A DNA stretch of 64,000 nucleotides from Centropus unirufus (taxonomy: Eukaryota > Chordata > Aves > Cuculiformes > Centropidae), in assembly GCA_013397695.1 (NCBI GenBank), contig VYZI01000192.1, positions 741,830 through 805,829 on the forward strand, written 5' to 3'. Shown here piece by piece: positions 14,401 through 26,790 of the stretch; positions within the stretch are counted from its first letter, which is position 1; every line of letters begins with the position of its first letter. A program made the position numbers and the translations under genes. Below the pieces are notes generated by a model. It saw only the letters and a program-made list of their open reading frames with translations. It was not told where the DNA came from and searched no databases.

Positions 14401-17400
14401 AATTAAAAGGGCACGTTTTCATGAGAGGACAGTCTACCGCTGGGAACAATATATCAAGGCTTGTGTGACTTCTTCACTGAAAGTTACAAAAGACTAACTT
14501 TTATTCTTTTGTAAATTCTGTCTCTCTGACACATGTTCAGCTGCTGAGCAGTCTGCCCATCCTATGTGATTCACCAGACTTTCCATCTGCTGGGTAGTTT
14601 TGCTAGCTGTTAAAGTAATGGATTAGCTATCTGCCAAGTCTGATATAATGACATATCTACTTTTATACCTTTAAAAGCAACAAAAACTAAACTGTTTGGC
14701 CTCTGAGTAGGAGACAAAACATTCTTCCTGCAGAAACTCAGCATCCGCTCAAACAACATAAATGCCTCAGCTGCTGTGCAAACTATGATGTTATCAGAGT
14801 GAAGTCAGTAATTTTTCAAGTAAAGTGAAACCCTTTGAGATAAAGGCAACATCTAAAAAACAGGGGCAGACTGCCCTGCGTGGCTTTACGCTCACTGTGC
14901 GCTGCTGGTACCTGAAATAAATGTCATGCAAGAAGGAAGCCAACTGCATCACACTGTGCCTAGGCTTCAGCTGGCTGGGGCTTGGCCACCTCTGTCTGAG
15001 CTTGGGTCTGCCTGCATCAAACAAGAGAGTAGTGGAGTATGAGAAATAGCATCAGAGCGGGGGAACAGGAAGGAAGAAGTGTGTACAAATGGGCCTGAAG
15101 AGCCCGAAGGAGGCTGCTTTCATCTGGATGCAGTCATCCAACAGAGAGACTGTGGGAGACAAAGTTTGTTATGGAAAAGAAAAGCATCAAAGAAAATCCG
15201 TGTAGGTGGGAAGATGAGGACAAAAACCCAGGGAAAAATGCTTGTCTTGAGCAGATGAGAAAAGGAATAGGAAAACAAAAGCCAATTGGGCCAAAATACA
15301 TGCCACCATCTTGTAGCTATGCCTAAATTCTTATCAGAAACAGGCAATGGGTACAAGCCTTCAAAAAACTAGGTTTTGGCAGAAAATTAGGGTTTAAACA
15401 TCCTATAATGCAGTCAAGGGCCAAGATACAAGTGTGGCTAGGGAAACAAGCCTGAAAGCATGATCTGCCAGAACATGTAACCATCGAGAACTGAAATGCT
15501 TTGACTCAACTGAACTGGTTTTTACTGGTGTTTGTTTTCCTAAAATTATCATTCTTATTTTCCCTTTCATTATTTGAGTATGGCATGGATATTCCCAGAG
15601 TGGGTGATGTCATAGAAGCATCATGCAAAGTGTTTTGGGCTCCAGGAGCTAGGAGCACTCCGTGATCCAGCTAAAAGTGAGGGAGCCAGTAAGTGCCCAA
15701 CACTTTCAAAACACATTTCAATGGAAAGCTGAGATTGGTTAGCCTGAATAAATATTTTGAAGGTGAACTCTATTAGCTTCAGAAATCTTTGAACATTTTT
15801 CAACAGCTTTGAACATAGTTTTTAAATTAGAGAGCAGATAAAGAAAGCTGATTTTCAGATGGTCCATTTCCCATCCACAAACATCAAATGCTCCAAATTA
15901 AGGGGATGATTATCTTTCCACTTCACGGTAATAGCTACTCTTTGTGCCATTTCTTCCCACACTGAGCTTTCAAGACTATGAACTGGAAAAGAAATTTGGC
16001 AATACTGAAAGGCATGTTGTTGAAGGCTTCTTGAATCACTTTTCTGTTGGATAAAGGGTATTTTTTGTTGGGGATACAAGCTGCATTAAAACCACACTAC
16101 TGATGGAAAATGACTTTGTGAAATTTGGATATGAGCACATAATTTGTCTCCCACACACTTGAGTTCCTTGGGTTATTCACTTCATTGCCAAGCTAAGCAC
16201 CTAGTAAGTCAAAGAAATTCCTGGCAAGTAATTGCAGCACACACATGCTGAGTAGATTTTAAGCTGCAGCTCACAGGCAAGCATCTTGTCTCTTACAGGA
16301 CTGTCAACATCTCCTGGTGGCTAGGGGTAAGAAGGTGGCAAGAGGATAACTCAAGCAAAGAGCTGTTTAAGGAAAGAAGATTCTCCCAGAACATACAAAA
16401 AGAGGTTACAATGGAAAGTAAGAAGGGCCACAGTGGCAGCACAGCACAGAAACCCTCAAATTAGCTCCATCATATGCCTGCTAGTTCAGTGCACAGAAGG
16501 CTACCCCCACCTTCTGGATCAGGCTGCTGTAGAGGTAAGTGTTTTACAAACAACTGAAAGTCAAGCACAGAAGGTAACCAGTGCATCAATGTGACCAGAA
16601 ACTGGTTAAGGGAAGGAAGAGCCTTAACTGTGCAGCAACTCGCGGTCCCTCTTAGGAAGATAACACAGATAGCCAGATGCCTGCAGTGAGGAAAACCTTC
16701 TGAACTCATAACTTTGAGGAAGACCCAATGCCAAGTCTGGTGCAGAAATGTAATTCAAGACTTAAGCAATCCAGCCATGGGTCCCTCTACTTTAAAACAG
16801 ACTGCTCTTCTTGTACTTTGTAGAGGACAAGAGAGGCAATTAGTGCAACTAAGACCAACTTGGGTGGCTTAAGAAACCAAATCAAAGACGTGGTACCACA
16901 GGTCTGGTGTGTAAACTGCAAGCAGGCTGGAACGTTTAGCTTAGGAAAGTTATAAGACTCTGGAAGAAGCTTAAAGTACAATTTTGGTCACAACTCCTTT
17001 CATGCTTTTCAAACTTTTTAATTAAAAAGACAATTAGACATGAACAATATCTTCTATGGTTAGAGGTCATGTGAACACAATGACTCCATGCACACTGAAG
17101 AAAACCCTTTCTAAAGGATCTGCAGCATTGTGCATTGCAGTAGTCTGTCACACAGCATAAAGAACACAGAATTAAAATTAAAAATGCAACACTTGAAAAG
17201 TTGTTTTCTAATTTGTTGTTCTACTACTAAAGAAGTTGCCAGAGAAAACTTACTGACCCAATTGTTCTACTGTACAAGCTCCTGAACATGCTCTAGTGAC
17301 ACTACCCATGCAGCAAACCAGGGACGGGCTCTCTACAGTTGGTTTCTGCACAACGAAAGAGGAGGAACACCGATAGTCCTGTCATCCTTGACTCTTCCTA

Positions 17401-17772
17401 TTGCACAACACATGCAATGGATGACCAACTGACAGGAAGAGGCTGAGAGGTTGAGCATGGAAAAATCATCATGTCTGGGTTTGGAAGTGGATGGGTAGAA
17501 GGAATCAAACACCTCTTCTGAGGAAGTGCCCCTGTAGATGAAGAATTGTGGAAGGAGCCCCATTTCCTTTCAGGGGCAGCAGTGGGTTCACCTCTTTTAC
17601 TTACATGCGTTTTCATTTCGTTGGCTACTGTTGTTGACATCATGACACAACAGATGATAGTCACCAGGATGAAGTAAAGCGCGTACATGAAGCGGGTGCT
17701 GGTTGACTGTTTTATCTTGGGGCAGCATTTGCAGCATAAGGAACAAGCAGCCGTACCACAGCAGCAGGCCAA
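2391..17772 (-). CDS. SERINC5: SERINC5 (serine incorporator 5), partial gene, coding exons 2-9
   Basis: Multipass membrane protein of the SERINC/TDE1 family. In mammals it sits in the plasma membrane, affects lipid distribution, and reduces infectivity of retroviral particles into which it is incorporated. Eight exons, all with AG acceptors and GT donors and compatible phases, give 342 codons, equal to human residues about 10-351. Visible marks are the cysteine-rich N-terminus (LACCCG, CCKCCPK), RFMYALYFILV as first membrane segment, FFIPDQDTFLN, GVNGGLCL, QPHSGLLQSGVISCY, and the sequon NIT at residue 294, matching the glycosylated N294 of human SERINC5. These stretches fit SERINC5 better than SERINC1-4. 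Exon 1 (about 9 residues) is not seen and probably lies in the gap at 30945-31678. The C-terminal part (about 110 residues, last membrane segments) is off the left edge. Introns 2-8 are 5683, 270, 2595, 1451, 831, 1870 and 1656 nt. No frameshift or stop is seen. Confidence 0.95.
4114..4240 (-). CDS. SERINC5: SERINC5 exon 8
   Basis: 127 nt. It encodes LDEDNQNITICVPEFSQG and HRDENLVTGLGTTILFGCIL. The sequon NIT falls at residue 294 if exon 1 has 9 codons as in human, exactly matching the N-glycosylated Asn of human SERINC5. The acceptor is gttttgtgaag and the donor GTAAGT. Confidence 0.95.
6111..6206 (-). CDS. SERINC5: SERINC5 exon 7
   Basis: 96 nt. The first two bases complete Arg, then QPHSGLLQSGVISCYVMYLT and FSALSSKPPET follow, and the last base opens an Ile codon completed in exon 8. 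The acceptor is cttgtaaag and the donor GTAAGT. This is a highly conserved SERINC membrane segment. Confidence 0.95.
7038..7249 (-). CDS. SERINC5: SERINC5 exon 6
   Basis: 212 nt. It encodes the loop TAGANHKQMWN, a membrane helix (LLALVTLTLYSVAVAALVLM), the luminal part YTHSKGCMYNKVLIGVNGG, and a second helix ending SPCVQN. The acceptor is ttctctccag and the donor GTGAGT. Human SERINC5 has SPWVQN here, so a Trp is Cys in this copy. The codon reads TGT and nothing else in the exon looks degraded. Confidence 0.95.
8701..8794 (-). CDS. SERINC5: SERINC5 exon 5
   Basis: 94 nt. It encodes AWRYVGATGGFLFIAIQLIL and LVEFAHKWNKN, ending in TG, which is completed to Trp by the first base of exon 6. The acceptor is ccttgcag and the donor GTATGT. 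The segment is a membrane helix followed by the conserved EFAHKWN. Confidence 0.95.
9942..9966. repeat. (AAAC)n microsatellite
   Basis: A run followed by four to five caaa units, in SERINC5 intron 4. A related A-rich tract lies at 9575-9602 and a T13 tract at 9671-9683. Confidence 0.85.
11390..11472 (-). CDS. SERINC5: SERINC5 exon 4
   Basis: 83 nt; the first base completes Gly and the last base opens the next codon. It encodes FWLIKLILLAAMCSGAFFIP followed by DQDTFLN, the most conserved SERINC stretch. The donor is GTATGT and the acceptor ends gtccag. Intron 3, between this exon and exon 3, is only 270 nt. Confidence 0.94.
11743..11921 (-). CDS. SERINC5: SERINC5 exon 3
   Basis: 179 nt, starting in phase 0 and ending two bases into a Gly codon. 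It encodes IPFYKQLCKGIQAGEMCEKL, then VGYSAVYKVCFGMACFFFLF (second membrane segment) and DNSKSCRAYIHN. The acceptor is cttttcag and the donor GTGAGT. Conserved cysteines in CKG and MCEKL match the family. Confidence 0.95.
11922..17604 (-). other. SERINC5: SERINC5 intron 2
   Basis: A 5.7 kb intron containing the assembly gap at 13941-14248. The open stretches in it, including 97 codons at 12633-12926 on the minus strand with a hydrophobic start, lack recognisable homology and look like chance. I see no other feature. Confidence 0.7.
13941..14248. other. assembly gap (308 N)
   Basis: Run of N inside SERINC5 intron 2. The sequence on both sides is ordinary A+T-rich intron, and no exon is missing from the gene at this point. 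Confidence 1.
17605..17772 (-). CDS. SERINC5: SERINC5 exon 2
   Basis: 168 nt, 56 codons, phase 0 at both ends. It begins LACCCGTAACSLCC, continues through CCPKIKQSTSTRF and the first membrane segment MYALYFILVTIICCVMM, and ends NEMKTH. The acceptor is cttactttccag and the donor is GTAAGT directly after the CAT codon. The preceding exon should end in a codon for Gln, as in human. Confidence 0.95.
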
Positions 17773-20700
17773 CTGGAAAGTAAGACAAAAAACACAAGTC
17801 ATTCCATCAGTGCCTTTAGGCTTCTGTTGCAAAAAACAGACAGGGAAGCTGAGAAACTTCCTGTGAAACTCCAGTCCTCTACTCCCAGCTAAGTAGCATT
17901 TAAGTGGAAGCAGACTGTCTTGTTTACCAAAAGTCACTAGGCTTAAGCACAAAAGTTTCCAGCTTTCCCACATGCTAATGACAAGAGAGAAGAGGATGAG
18001 GAGGAACTGCTCCCAATTTCCTAATCCAGGTCTTAATTCTCTCTGTGCAGCTCATGGTCCTGATATATTTCACTCAGCAGAACAGGCATTGTGATGGTAA
18101 GGCTCCATTTCCTGCAATACACTCTCCCAGCTCTATAGTGAAAAAAACTGATATGCCTAAGAAAGGGACCGACTCCAAACTGTTTACTTTTAATATACAG
18201 ACAGAATTATTTTGTTTTAAAGAGCTGTAAGAAAAAAATACCAAACCGCACTTTAGCTGATGCAGTTTCTGATACGTAAATGTTATTAGGAACAGAATTC
18301 CTTGTGTATTTTAGTTCTTTTCTACCTCCAACTATGTGAGGGTCCACCAAGATAGAAAACAAGAAGCACAGCCAAAAGCACATACTTTCTGTATTCAACA
18401 GGGAAAAGCATACGGAATAAATCCCAAAAGGGATCTAGCTCGATCCTCATTATTTCCTTGCTTTCAACATTATAATTACCTTTCAAACAAGCTGGATTCA
18501 CCTCCCATGCCTACTACTTTTAGAAAAATCATATATAAAGCTACAAATACATGCCTTGTTTTTACACATAAGACAGCAGTGTCCTTGACGGGGCCATTCC
18601 TTGCAACAGGCAGCAGCTTCATACAGCTCCCATGCTTAATGCAGCCGCAGTTAACACACGATGGACTTTTGGACAGCATCGGGTGGCCAGGAGGAGGGAA
18701 CCCCTCTTCCAGGTCTCAATGCTCGTGATCCAGAGCAGCCCTATCCCTCAGCACTCCCATTTTTTAGGGTCTCCTTGTGGCAAGGCAGCACGCAGGGATG
18801 GTGTGCTGCCAGTGCCAGGGGCTTGAGCACACCACAACTGCTTTTTCCTGGAGTTTACTGAGTCTCTGGAAGGACTGCAGAGATGTTCAGAGGCCCCCTC
18901 CTGCTTACTAGCAAGCAAGTATACAAGACGCACGGCTTTTCATAGCCCCAGGCAAGCAATTAAAAATGCATAAGTGCCACATTTGAGTCACCCAAGCAAA
19001 CATCACTCAATTGTGCTTTCAGGCACCAAACTACCACAGTCAAATTTTCCTCCTAGGACACTTCCTCTTCCAGCATCAATAACCGTCTGACCTGGAGAAG
19101 GGGCTTTCACCTGTGTGTCTGGAGACATGTGTACCTGACATAATTCCGCAGAGTCTCACAAGCGGACTGGTTGATTAAAGAGCCCTAAATAATTTTGAAG
19201 AAGTGTCTTCAAAAGACTCACAGCTTGTCATTTGCATGCTATGACTACTGGCTGAAACACCCAAGCTCGGGCTTCCTGCTTTCAGCCTTGCAGAAAGAGG
19301 GTAGCAGGCAGGACCTTGCCTTGCTCAACAACGGCTCTCTGGTTTGCCAGAGACACAAAGTATGGATAGTTCAACCTGGCTCCCACTCTGCTCTCTCTCA
19401 GTCCACCCCTGGATCTCATACCAGAGGAGACAGGGGCCTCAAAGCACGCAGCTGCTAAAACTGCTGCTCCTGCAAAACAGAAATCCTCCCCAAAACACAC
19501 ACAACCTCCCACTGTGGGGAATAAACAGAATGGGCTCGTGTTGGCACCAAAGCTGGAAATAAAAAGTACTATGTGCATACAGCACATCATGCAAGTATAC
19601 TTTCAAAATAGAAGGCAGTGGTAGCTGAATGGCAATTTTATTTTTTTATATGTAGTGAAATTAAGTTAACTTTTACAGCACCAACTACAAGTTGAAGCAA
19701 TACAGAAACTATGGCAAGTTACTGATTCGGCAAACAAATGGAATAATAACATTTCGAAACAAAAGCATACTAGAAAAGTATAATCCATCCAATTCAGAAT
19801 TATGCAGAAAAAAAGAAAACGATTAAGACTAAAGGTCTTTTCTGTCTGTGTTACCCAGATCCAAAGTATCCACTATGAATTTCAACTTCAACATAGCATT
19901 AAAAACTATAGTACAGTATAGTTATAAATAGTTATGCAGCTTTGGCATTTGTAAGGGAATAATATTTTCCTAAGCCAGGTGTGAGAGAGCTCTGCCAGTA
20001 AACCCTCATCTATGTCCAGCAACTGCCCTTCCAGTTCTGCATCTCTGGAGCTGCTATTTAAAGTAACAAATATTTAAATAGAATATATGGCTTGTTTAGG
20101 CATTGTTTCACATTACTTAGATGATACTTTAATGATAAATTGGCAGTATTTATGAAAAATACCAGAATTTTCATCTTTTTTTCAGATGCATTTCTTTAAG
20201 CACTGTGACTAGAAATGGAAAACATGGAAAGCTGGTTAGGTTACTCACCCACAACCCCAAATTTGGTATTAGTTTTGGGGTTTTTTTTTCCCTTTTTAAA
20301 ACTCTGGTTATGATTAATTACATTCCAGAGCAGGCCACGATGAAATAGGTGTTGTCCAAAAATAAATGAAAACAGTCTCTGTCCCAAAGAGCGAGATGCT
20401 GGCCACAAACTACTGACCCAAGAGGTTTCAAAGACTTTGTGTTAGGGTGACAGACTTCAAAGCCCACATATACAGTGAGTTCTCTGTTAAAAGGCTGCAG
20501 ACAACAGTGTAGCTAAACTCTGCAGTCCCCCTAATGCCCCATGCTAACTCGCCTCACCTCTGCCTTTTGACTACACCAAGGGTCTGCCCAGGGGCTCAGC
20601 ACCCACCAGTGCAGAAATGCATGCTGGCAACAAGTTATTCCCATGTTACAAAAATGGCCTGTGAATAAAATCAAGTCATGTAATTCATCTTCTGCAATTC

Positions 20701-23700
20701 AGCTTATCATTGAACAAAAGCTCCCCCAAAGGATACATCCTGCAGAAGCAAAGCACTGTACAGTTTTCACGGCAGAGACAGCCCAGAAACCCAAGGTCTG
20801 TGACAGCTTGGAATTCCTTGAAATTCCTGGCCTGTACCTACCTACAGAACTCCCTCAAAGCCCATGATCCTTCCCCAGAAGCTGAATGCAATGGGATTTC
20901 AAAACCAGGCTGCCCTGGCAAGAGTTTGTCACACCGCAACAGGCTCTGGCTTGTAGTCTTTCTTATCCAAAGGCTACCACAGGCCAAGCAGCAAGTAGAG
21001 CCACCCCAGCTCCCTCTCTAGCATTAGATCTCCTCACCAGGTAAACATCACAATCTGACAATAATCATAAGGGCTTCGCAAATTTTTATGCTTTCCACAA
21101 ATAGTCACAATCAGCAAGCTCCCTCACGCTAACACCCACCAGTTCTCCACCACATTGACAAGCTGCTGCCTTTCCTTTGCTCAGTGGAACTCTCTCAGAG
21201 CTCAAGGCGAGTGCAGGGCCAGCTTGCCTGAGATCCCAAAACTTGAAAACAGACTGTGCTGTGATTTGAACTGCCTGGATGATGGCTGACTTGACTGGTT
21301 TCTCAACAGCAGCCGTGGAAAGCTGCAAGGGAAATTTTTCTGTTAAAAAATATTCAAAGTGCAGTTTTACAGACATTTCTGCTGGCAGCCAGGATGGTTT
21401 AAGAGCCAGTAGCTCCCCTCAGCCTCTCTCCTCTGACAGCCATTCACTCACTCCTACCCTGACACCAGCCCCTCAACAGCACTGCCAGTTATTTCTGCTG
21501 CTGGGGGTGATCAAACAAAGCAACCTACTGGCTAAAAAATAAGGAAGGAGGAGGTGGAAGAAAAAATGACATATCAGTCCTTCTCAGCTGCTGATTTATT
21601 ATGCAACAGCAGAAACAGTTTTACTGTTTCAAGTGATGGCACAGTGTGTGGGTGGGAAGGGAAAGCAGAGATGGATGCCTCACAACAGTCCCCGCACGCT
21701 TTGACCCTTCTCTGAACAGATGTTTCAGCGGTGTTTTCCTACCACCTCGTTTGGTTTGAGCGCAGTAGGTTCCTGCCGATGTACAATAATTTTGATATCC
21801 ACACCGTGAGGAGCAGAATCAAGCAGAATATGTAACAGCCCAAGTCCATGCAAACCACTTCTCCAGGTACAGGCAGGCCTCGACACCTTTGCTAACTCCT
21901 ATCTTAGGCCAGCCTGGGGAGCTCCTATGGTTAACAAGAGTTAGGCAGGTTAACAAAACTGAATAAAAGTAGACTTACCAACCTGTGCAAAAATTATTGG
22001 CTCCCAATGAATACTCCACGAACATACACTTAACATCTGCTACACGTGCAAGTCTTTTATTTTTCAAAGCTGGAATGAGGTCTGATGGTAATGTTAAGCA
22101 CATACATAACTACTTAAACACAAGACTGAGAAGTAAAGTGAACATGTCCCGTCTACTGCTTTTTTAGAGACAGTGACATTTTTAGAAGGCATTTTCCACA
22201 TATGTTTCCAAAAAATTTCAAAGGTATTACAAAATATTTTGCATAGCCACTAAAACAAAGTGAGGAGTTTCAGGATCACTGCCCAAAACAGCCTATGGTA
22301 TTTTTAAAATATACAAACCATAGGAAAGTATAGAGCTTATCACAATAAGGCACTCTTCCTTTTGGGAGACTTTGGCAGAAATGGTAAAAATTCAAAGGGA
22401 AGAAAAGCACAGTAAAAAAATAAAAACGTGCACATGTAATTGAAATGAGGACTTAGCAGTGTTTCATCTCTTCCCTTCTAAGTGACTGCCTGGCCGGAAT
22501 GGCTGGGGAAACCACATGCCTTCTGGCCTATCCGCAGAGCACAGGAATGTGCCTTGCTGAAGCTTCTTTTCACAGGGGCATAAAGCAGCTTAGTTTTTCA
22601 TGCACTGCTTAATTACTTGACTAACATCATAATCTGGGCCATAAGATTTATTAGCAGATAATACATTCACTGACCTGTTAACCCCAACGTCTATCAAAAA
22701 CATCCCAAAAAGTTCCTCTCACAGCTACATGCAGCATTCGAGCAGACTGGAAGTGCAAAGCAGCCAGTCCCCCACGAATAGTGTCCTGAAATGGCTACAA
22801 AACTGCCCTTGGACTTTTGTACTTTTAAAGATTGTCAAGGAAGCCAACCATTTTGTTAGTGCAGTGGTTTGTGAAAACAGAAGATACCTGCTGCCAGGTT
22901 TCCCAACTCTTATGAGCCAGGCTCAGAGTTTTATTGAAACCCCTCATTGTTACGTATACACAGTTTGCAAATGTTTCTTCAATAAACCACATCACAGTGG
23001 TTAGACTCAGGGAAGTAAATTCACCAAAGAGGCTTTACTTTGTCCTCTGTCTGACTTAAGTGGCTTTTCACTGCTTCTTCTTTAATATTCGAACTCACTA
23101 TGTGGCTTAAGCCATAAGTTTTTGTGACCAGCATACCAGTTAATCAACTGAGAACCTATTTTTGGGAGCACACCTCACACTGCAAACAGTGCAAAATTAA
23201 AACCGACTTCAGCGGAAAGTCACATCAGCCTTGCCACTGTCTGAACACCGCTTTCCAGGGTGGCTTTCCAGCCCTGAGCTGAATTTACAACATGAAGGTC
23301 TTCTGCGTTGCCCCCTGGGGCAGAGCTGCCATGCAGCACCAATATGCTCAAAACGTAGGTGAGAAAGACCTAAACGTGGGGGAGCTGCTGCCAGTTGCCA
23401 GCAAAGCTGATGTTTAGCCGAATTAAGGATGATTAGCCTTTGTCGCTGTGCTCAAATGTTACTATGTGGTGACTCTGCTCAGCATTAGAATATAACTTCA
23501 CTGCAAAATGTCGAAATTAAAGCCTGCTCAACTTTACTTCTGACGATTTTGGAGAAATGAAGGGAATTGTTCAATCTGACCTGAGCCACACAGTGTATCA
23601 CATCACATTGCTTGCTCACAGTACAGATACTTTTTCCATTAGTTAGACCATCTGGATTTGATGGCAGTATGAGATAGGCTATCTGCAGATGGTTACTTAT

Positions 23701-23710
23701 GTCCATTATT

Positions 23711-23767
23711 AAAACAGTAAAAAAACCCCAAACAAACAGAAAAAACAACCAACCAAAAAAAAAACCC
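23711..23767. repeat. A-rich simple repeat
   Basis: Imperfect run of A with interspersed C (aaac, aacc units), read on the plus strand in SERINC5 intron 1. It could be the tail of a retroposed sequence, but no body was recognised. Confidence 0.7.
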
Positions 23768-24289
23768 ACTTTAATTTTTTCTGCTACAGTTCACAAGCCC
23801 TAGTTCTTGGGGAGGCTTTCCTCACTAGCTGAGAAAGCCTTTTGATTACCTGGTCTTTCCTCCTTGCTCATCAAAGAAGGAACCCAAACGGCTTACCCTT
23901 AATCTTATTTGAAGGTTTTAAGACTTTTCTCCTTAGCCCTCTTGTCTGCTCTTTTTCCTGCTTCCCCTCAAATTTTCCCACCCTTCCTACAAAATCCCAG
24001 CACCAGCAGCCCAGCAAGTGATCTCGCTCCTCTTTCCAGGGTGTCTGCAGCCAAAGAGAGGGTGCAGCTCTGCCCTGCAGCACCCTACGCCGTGGGAGCT
24101 GTCTGCCCTCCATGTACCTTGCCTGTACAATCTGCCAGCTGGCTGTACTTAAAAAGTATGTTTTATTTGCACTGGGGTCATGCTGCCTAGGTTACACTGT
24201 TGATACCACAAATGCTTCTTGTACCACCTCCTTGAACAGTACTCTCTGCTCCACCAGTCCCTCCACCACGCCTGTGTGCTTTCAGGAGC

Positions 24290-24515
24290 AATTGTAAATG
24301 TAGTCCGGGGTCACTGAAGAAAACAGGTCACCGTTTTCATCAGTGACGAGGTCCTGAAGCTCCTTTGCACTGATCCCTTCACGATCTTCACTGAAAGCAA
24401 CCTCCACCAGGCTACAGGTTCAACTGTTCTCTCCTATAATTTCGTATTTTTCAGTTTTCTCATCTGCAGGTGGTTCCAGCTCATGCTGCAGCCACTTCTT
24501 CACCTTTCAAAGCAG
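24290..24515 (-). pseudogene. possible broken coding relic, unidentified
   Basis: On the minus strand, one frame from about 24515 to 24290 stays open except for one stop. It has coding-like composition, rich in Glu, Asp and Lys, with phrases such as KKWLQHELEPPADEKTEKYE and AKELQDLVTDENGDLFSS. I do not recognise the protein. It might be a fragment of a processed pseudogene in SERINC5 intron 1, or chance. No polyA tail in the right orientation was found next to it. Confidence 0.25.
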
Positions 24516-26057
24516 AGGAACTAATAACAGAGAAACTGGAATGAAAAAGACAAGCCAGAAATGGCAAAATCTGACAATCACTTCATAAAGTATTCAGATT
24601 TTCTTGAGGCTGGCTCTGGTGTTTGAGATCAGCACTCTGGAGAGGCAGAATGGCACACAGAGATGCAATGTGCTGCATGGACAGAGACAGAGAGAACCAA
24701 GAGCACAATACAGGGTAATAACTGCTCAAGTCCATACACCACAACAGCAAAGAAGAAGGTAAAGTGAAATTTCTGTGTGCATTGACTAAAAACACAAATC
24801 TGGAACAGCTGTTTCACTTTTGAATAAACTGACAGCTCTGAGCTGTTCCATAAAGATGTTGGGTTTTATAAGGAACTTTTTGATGCTGAGTATAAGCAGG
24901 CTTTATGGCAGGTGAAAAAAGTTATTAATATCTTGTGCACAGTGTTAAATTCATAACCAAACATTAATTCTCACCACATTATATTAAAAAAATAATCTAA
25001 CCATTCAGAGCATTGCTAAAGATGTTCTAGTCTAAATCTGTGTCACAACAACCAACTTCACACACATTTCCAGACTAGCAGGTTCAAAGTGGAGCCTGTT
25101 CCTGTGTTCTCATTGCTTACTTCTTGATGAGCATTTTTAAGTATAATTACTATGACTACTCAAGAAACACGTTGAATAGTAGCCCTGAACCACTGTTTTG
25201 CCAGTGACTGTAATATAAATGATCAAGGAAGAAATACAGGAGGTAGGTCTCTGCAGAAAATGTTAAGAACTGTTTGTGTTAAAACTCAAGTGTGAGATCT
25301 GACAAGTTGACATATTTTGGACCAGTCCTACTGGACAGAAAGAAGTCAAACACTTTCCATTTTCAGACTGTGAACATTTATATGTTTAAATACTTAGGCA
25401 TGTGCCATCTCTAACTGCCAGAAGTTCCAATCATGAAGCTGCAAACATCAGTCCCAGCATAGTTATCAGTAATTAAAGTCATGATGAGATTGCTGGGTGT
25501 GTCAGAGCTCCCTTCAAAACAAACATGGAGCCACCTTCCCACAGCGGCTCTCATGGATAAACGCCACAGCTCTGGCTGGCTTGGTCCTTCACTGCCTCAT
25601 GCAATAGCTCATGCTGATGTTGGAGCCTATCTCTTGGGGACCAGAACAATGTAATAGGTCAAATTCAGTTGGCAAAATGGTCAATAACAGCCTAAAAAAG
25701 CTAGGAGTCCAGGCATTTAACATGTCAAAACATATGAAAGACCCACGCAGTTTAAAAAGAAATGGAAGTGCAACTATCTCAGGTACAAGAAGGACCTTGG
25801 AAGCCATGTAAGGTCTTCACATGGCTGACCTGAGAACACAATCCAGTCTCGGGATCTGTTTGGGACAACAGCAGCCACCAGCTACAGATGAGAGCATCAG
25901 CTTATACTGCAGTCATAGCCCAGGCTTTCCTTCAATTGTTCCCCTGAAACAAGTTATGTCTTGCACCCACAACTGTGAGTGCATCCATTGAAGAACACAT
26001 CAATAATGGAAAAACAACTTGCAAAAATTAAAAGCAGCAGGATTTATATCTTTTGGC

Positions 26058-26082
26058 ATATATATATGTGTATATATATATC
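26058..26082. repeat. TA-rich microsatellite
   Basis: Alternating T and A with one GTG interruption, in SERINC5 intron 1. Confidence 0.8.
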
Positions 26083-26389
26083 CTTGCCCTTAAAGGAGAA
26101 GGCCTTGCTCTTATACTGTCTTCACTCCACAGCTGTAGAGCAATGGGTATTTAAGCTGTTCCTTTAAATCCACAATGCAACCAGCTTGTGTGACACAAGA
26201 AAAGGCTTAAAAAAAAAAGGCAGCAATGAGAAATTAAGCAGGAATGAGAAGGACTGTCTTTTGCCTGGAATGCGAAACAGTACTGTGAGAACTGACCGAC
26301 ACATTTTGCTGCAGCAAGTTTGTGTGTTTAACTAGCCGGTAATATAAATCTGTCTTGTATCAAGAGACGGTATGCAGACAATCTCCAGA

Positions 26390-26790
26390 CACGGATGAAA
26401 AATCTGGGGGGATAAACACTCTCTTAGAGTTATGAGAATTTATTAGTGTGCTTAATTGACTTGTAAGATGTATTTGTTTTGAGGTCAAGAGATAACCTTT
26501 CCTAGGACTGTGAGAATTTACTAGCATGCTTAATTGACTTGTAAGATCTAGTTGCTTTAGGTCAAGAGATAACCTGAAGGAAGTCTCCCGAAATGGTTGG
26601 AGAATTCACATGGTTCTTAGTCTGAAACCAGCATATATACCTGCTGCTTTTGTAGGATGTTATGCTTCTTTCAGGGGGGCTTCTGATACAGCGCTGAATT
26701 GTAAAATATAGCCTTTGCTTCGAAGACTTTGTACTTTTCAATATTTTTCCAGTGAATGAGCATTTCTCAGAGTACCTTCTGCATCTTACA
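26390..26790 (+). mobile_element. probable solo LTR-like element, boundaries uncertain
   Basis: The segment has promoter-like order on the plus strand: a direct duplication of a 77-78 bp unit (26423-26579), then a TATA-like catatatacc near 26631, and a region containing aaaatatagcctttgc with a possible weak polyA signal near 26705. Duplicated U3 enhancer units followed by a TATA box are typical of endogenous retrovirus LTRs. I could not define TG...CA ends or a target duplication, so the call rests on layout and general resemblance. No internal retroviral sequence is seen beside it. Confidence 0.4.
26423..26579. repeat. tandem duplication, 77-78 bp unit, two copies
   Basis: The two copies share tgagaattta/tgagaatttat, then gcttaattgacttgtaagat, then ggtcaagagataacct. 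The offset is 78 bp at the first block and 77 bp at the last. The copies differ at scattered positions, so the duplication is not recent. Confidence 0.9.

Noticed and set aside
2391..17772. Assignment to SERINC1, SERINC3 or another paralog
   Set aside because: The N-terminal cysteine pattern, QPHSGLLQSGVISCY and the NIT sequon at residue 294 agree with SERINC5.
23909..24190. Plus-strand frame with a signal-peptide-like start
   Set aside because: It opens with TTG rather than ATG, and its composition (Ser, Pro, Ala, Leu) suits chance translation of C-rich intron.
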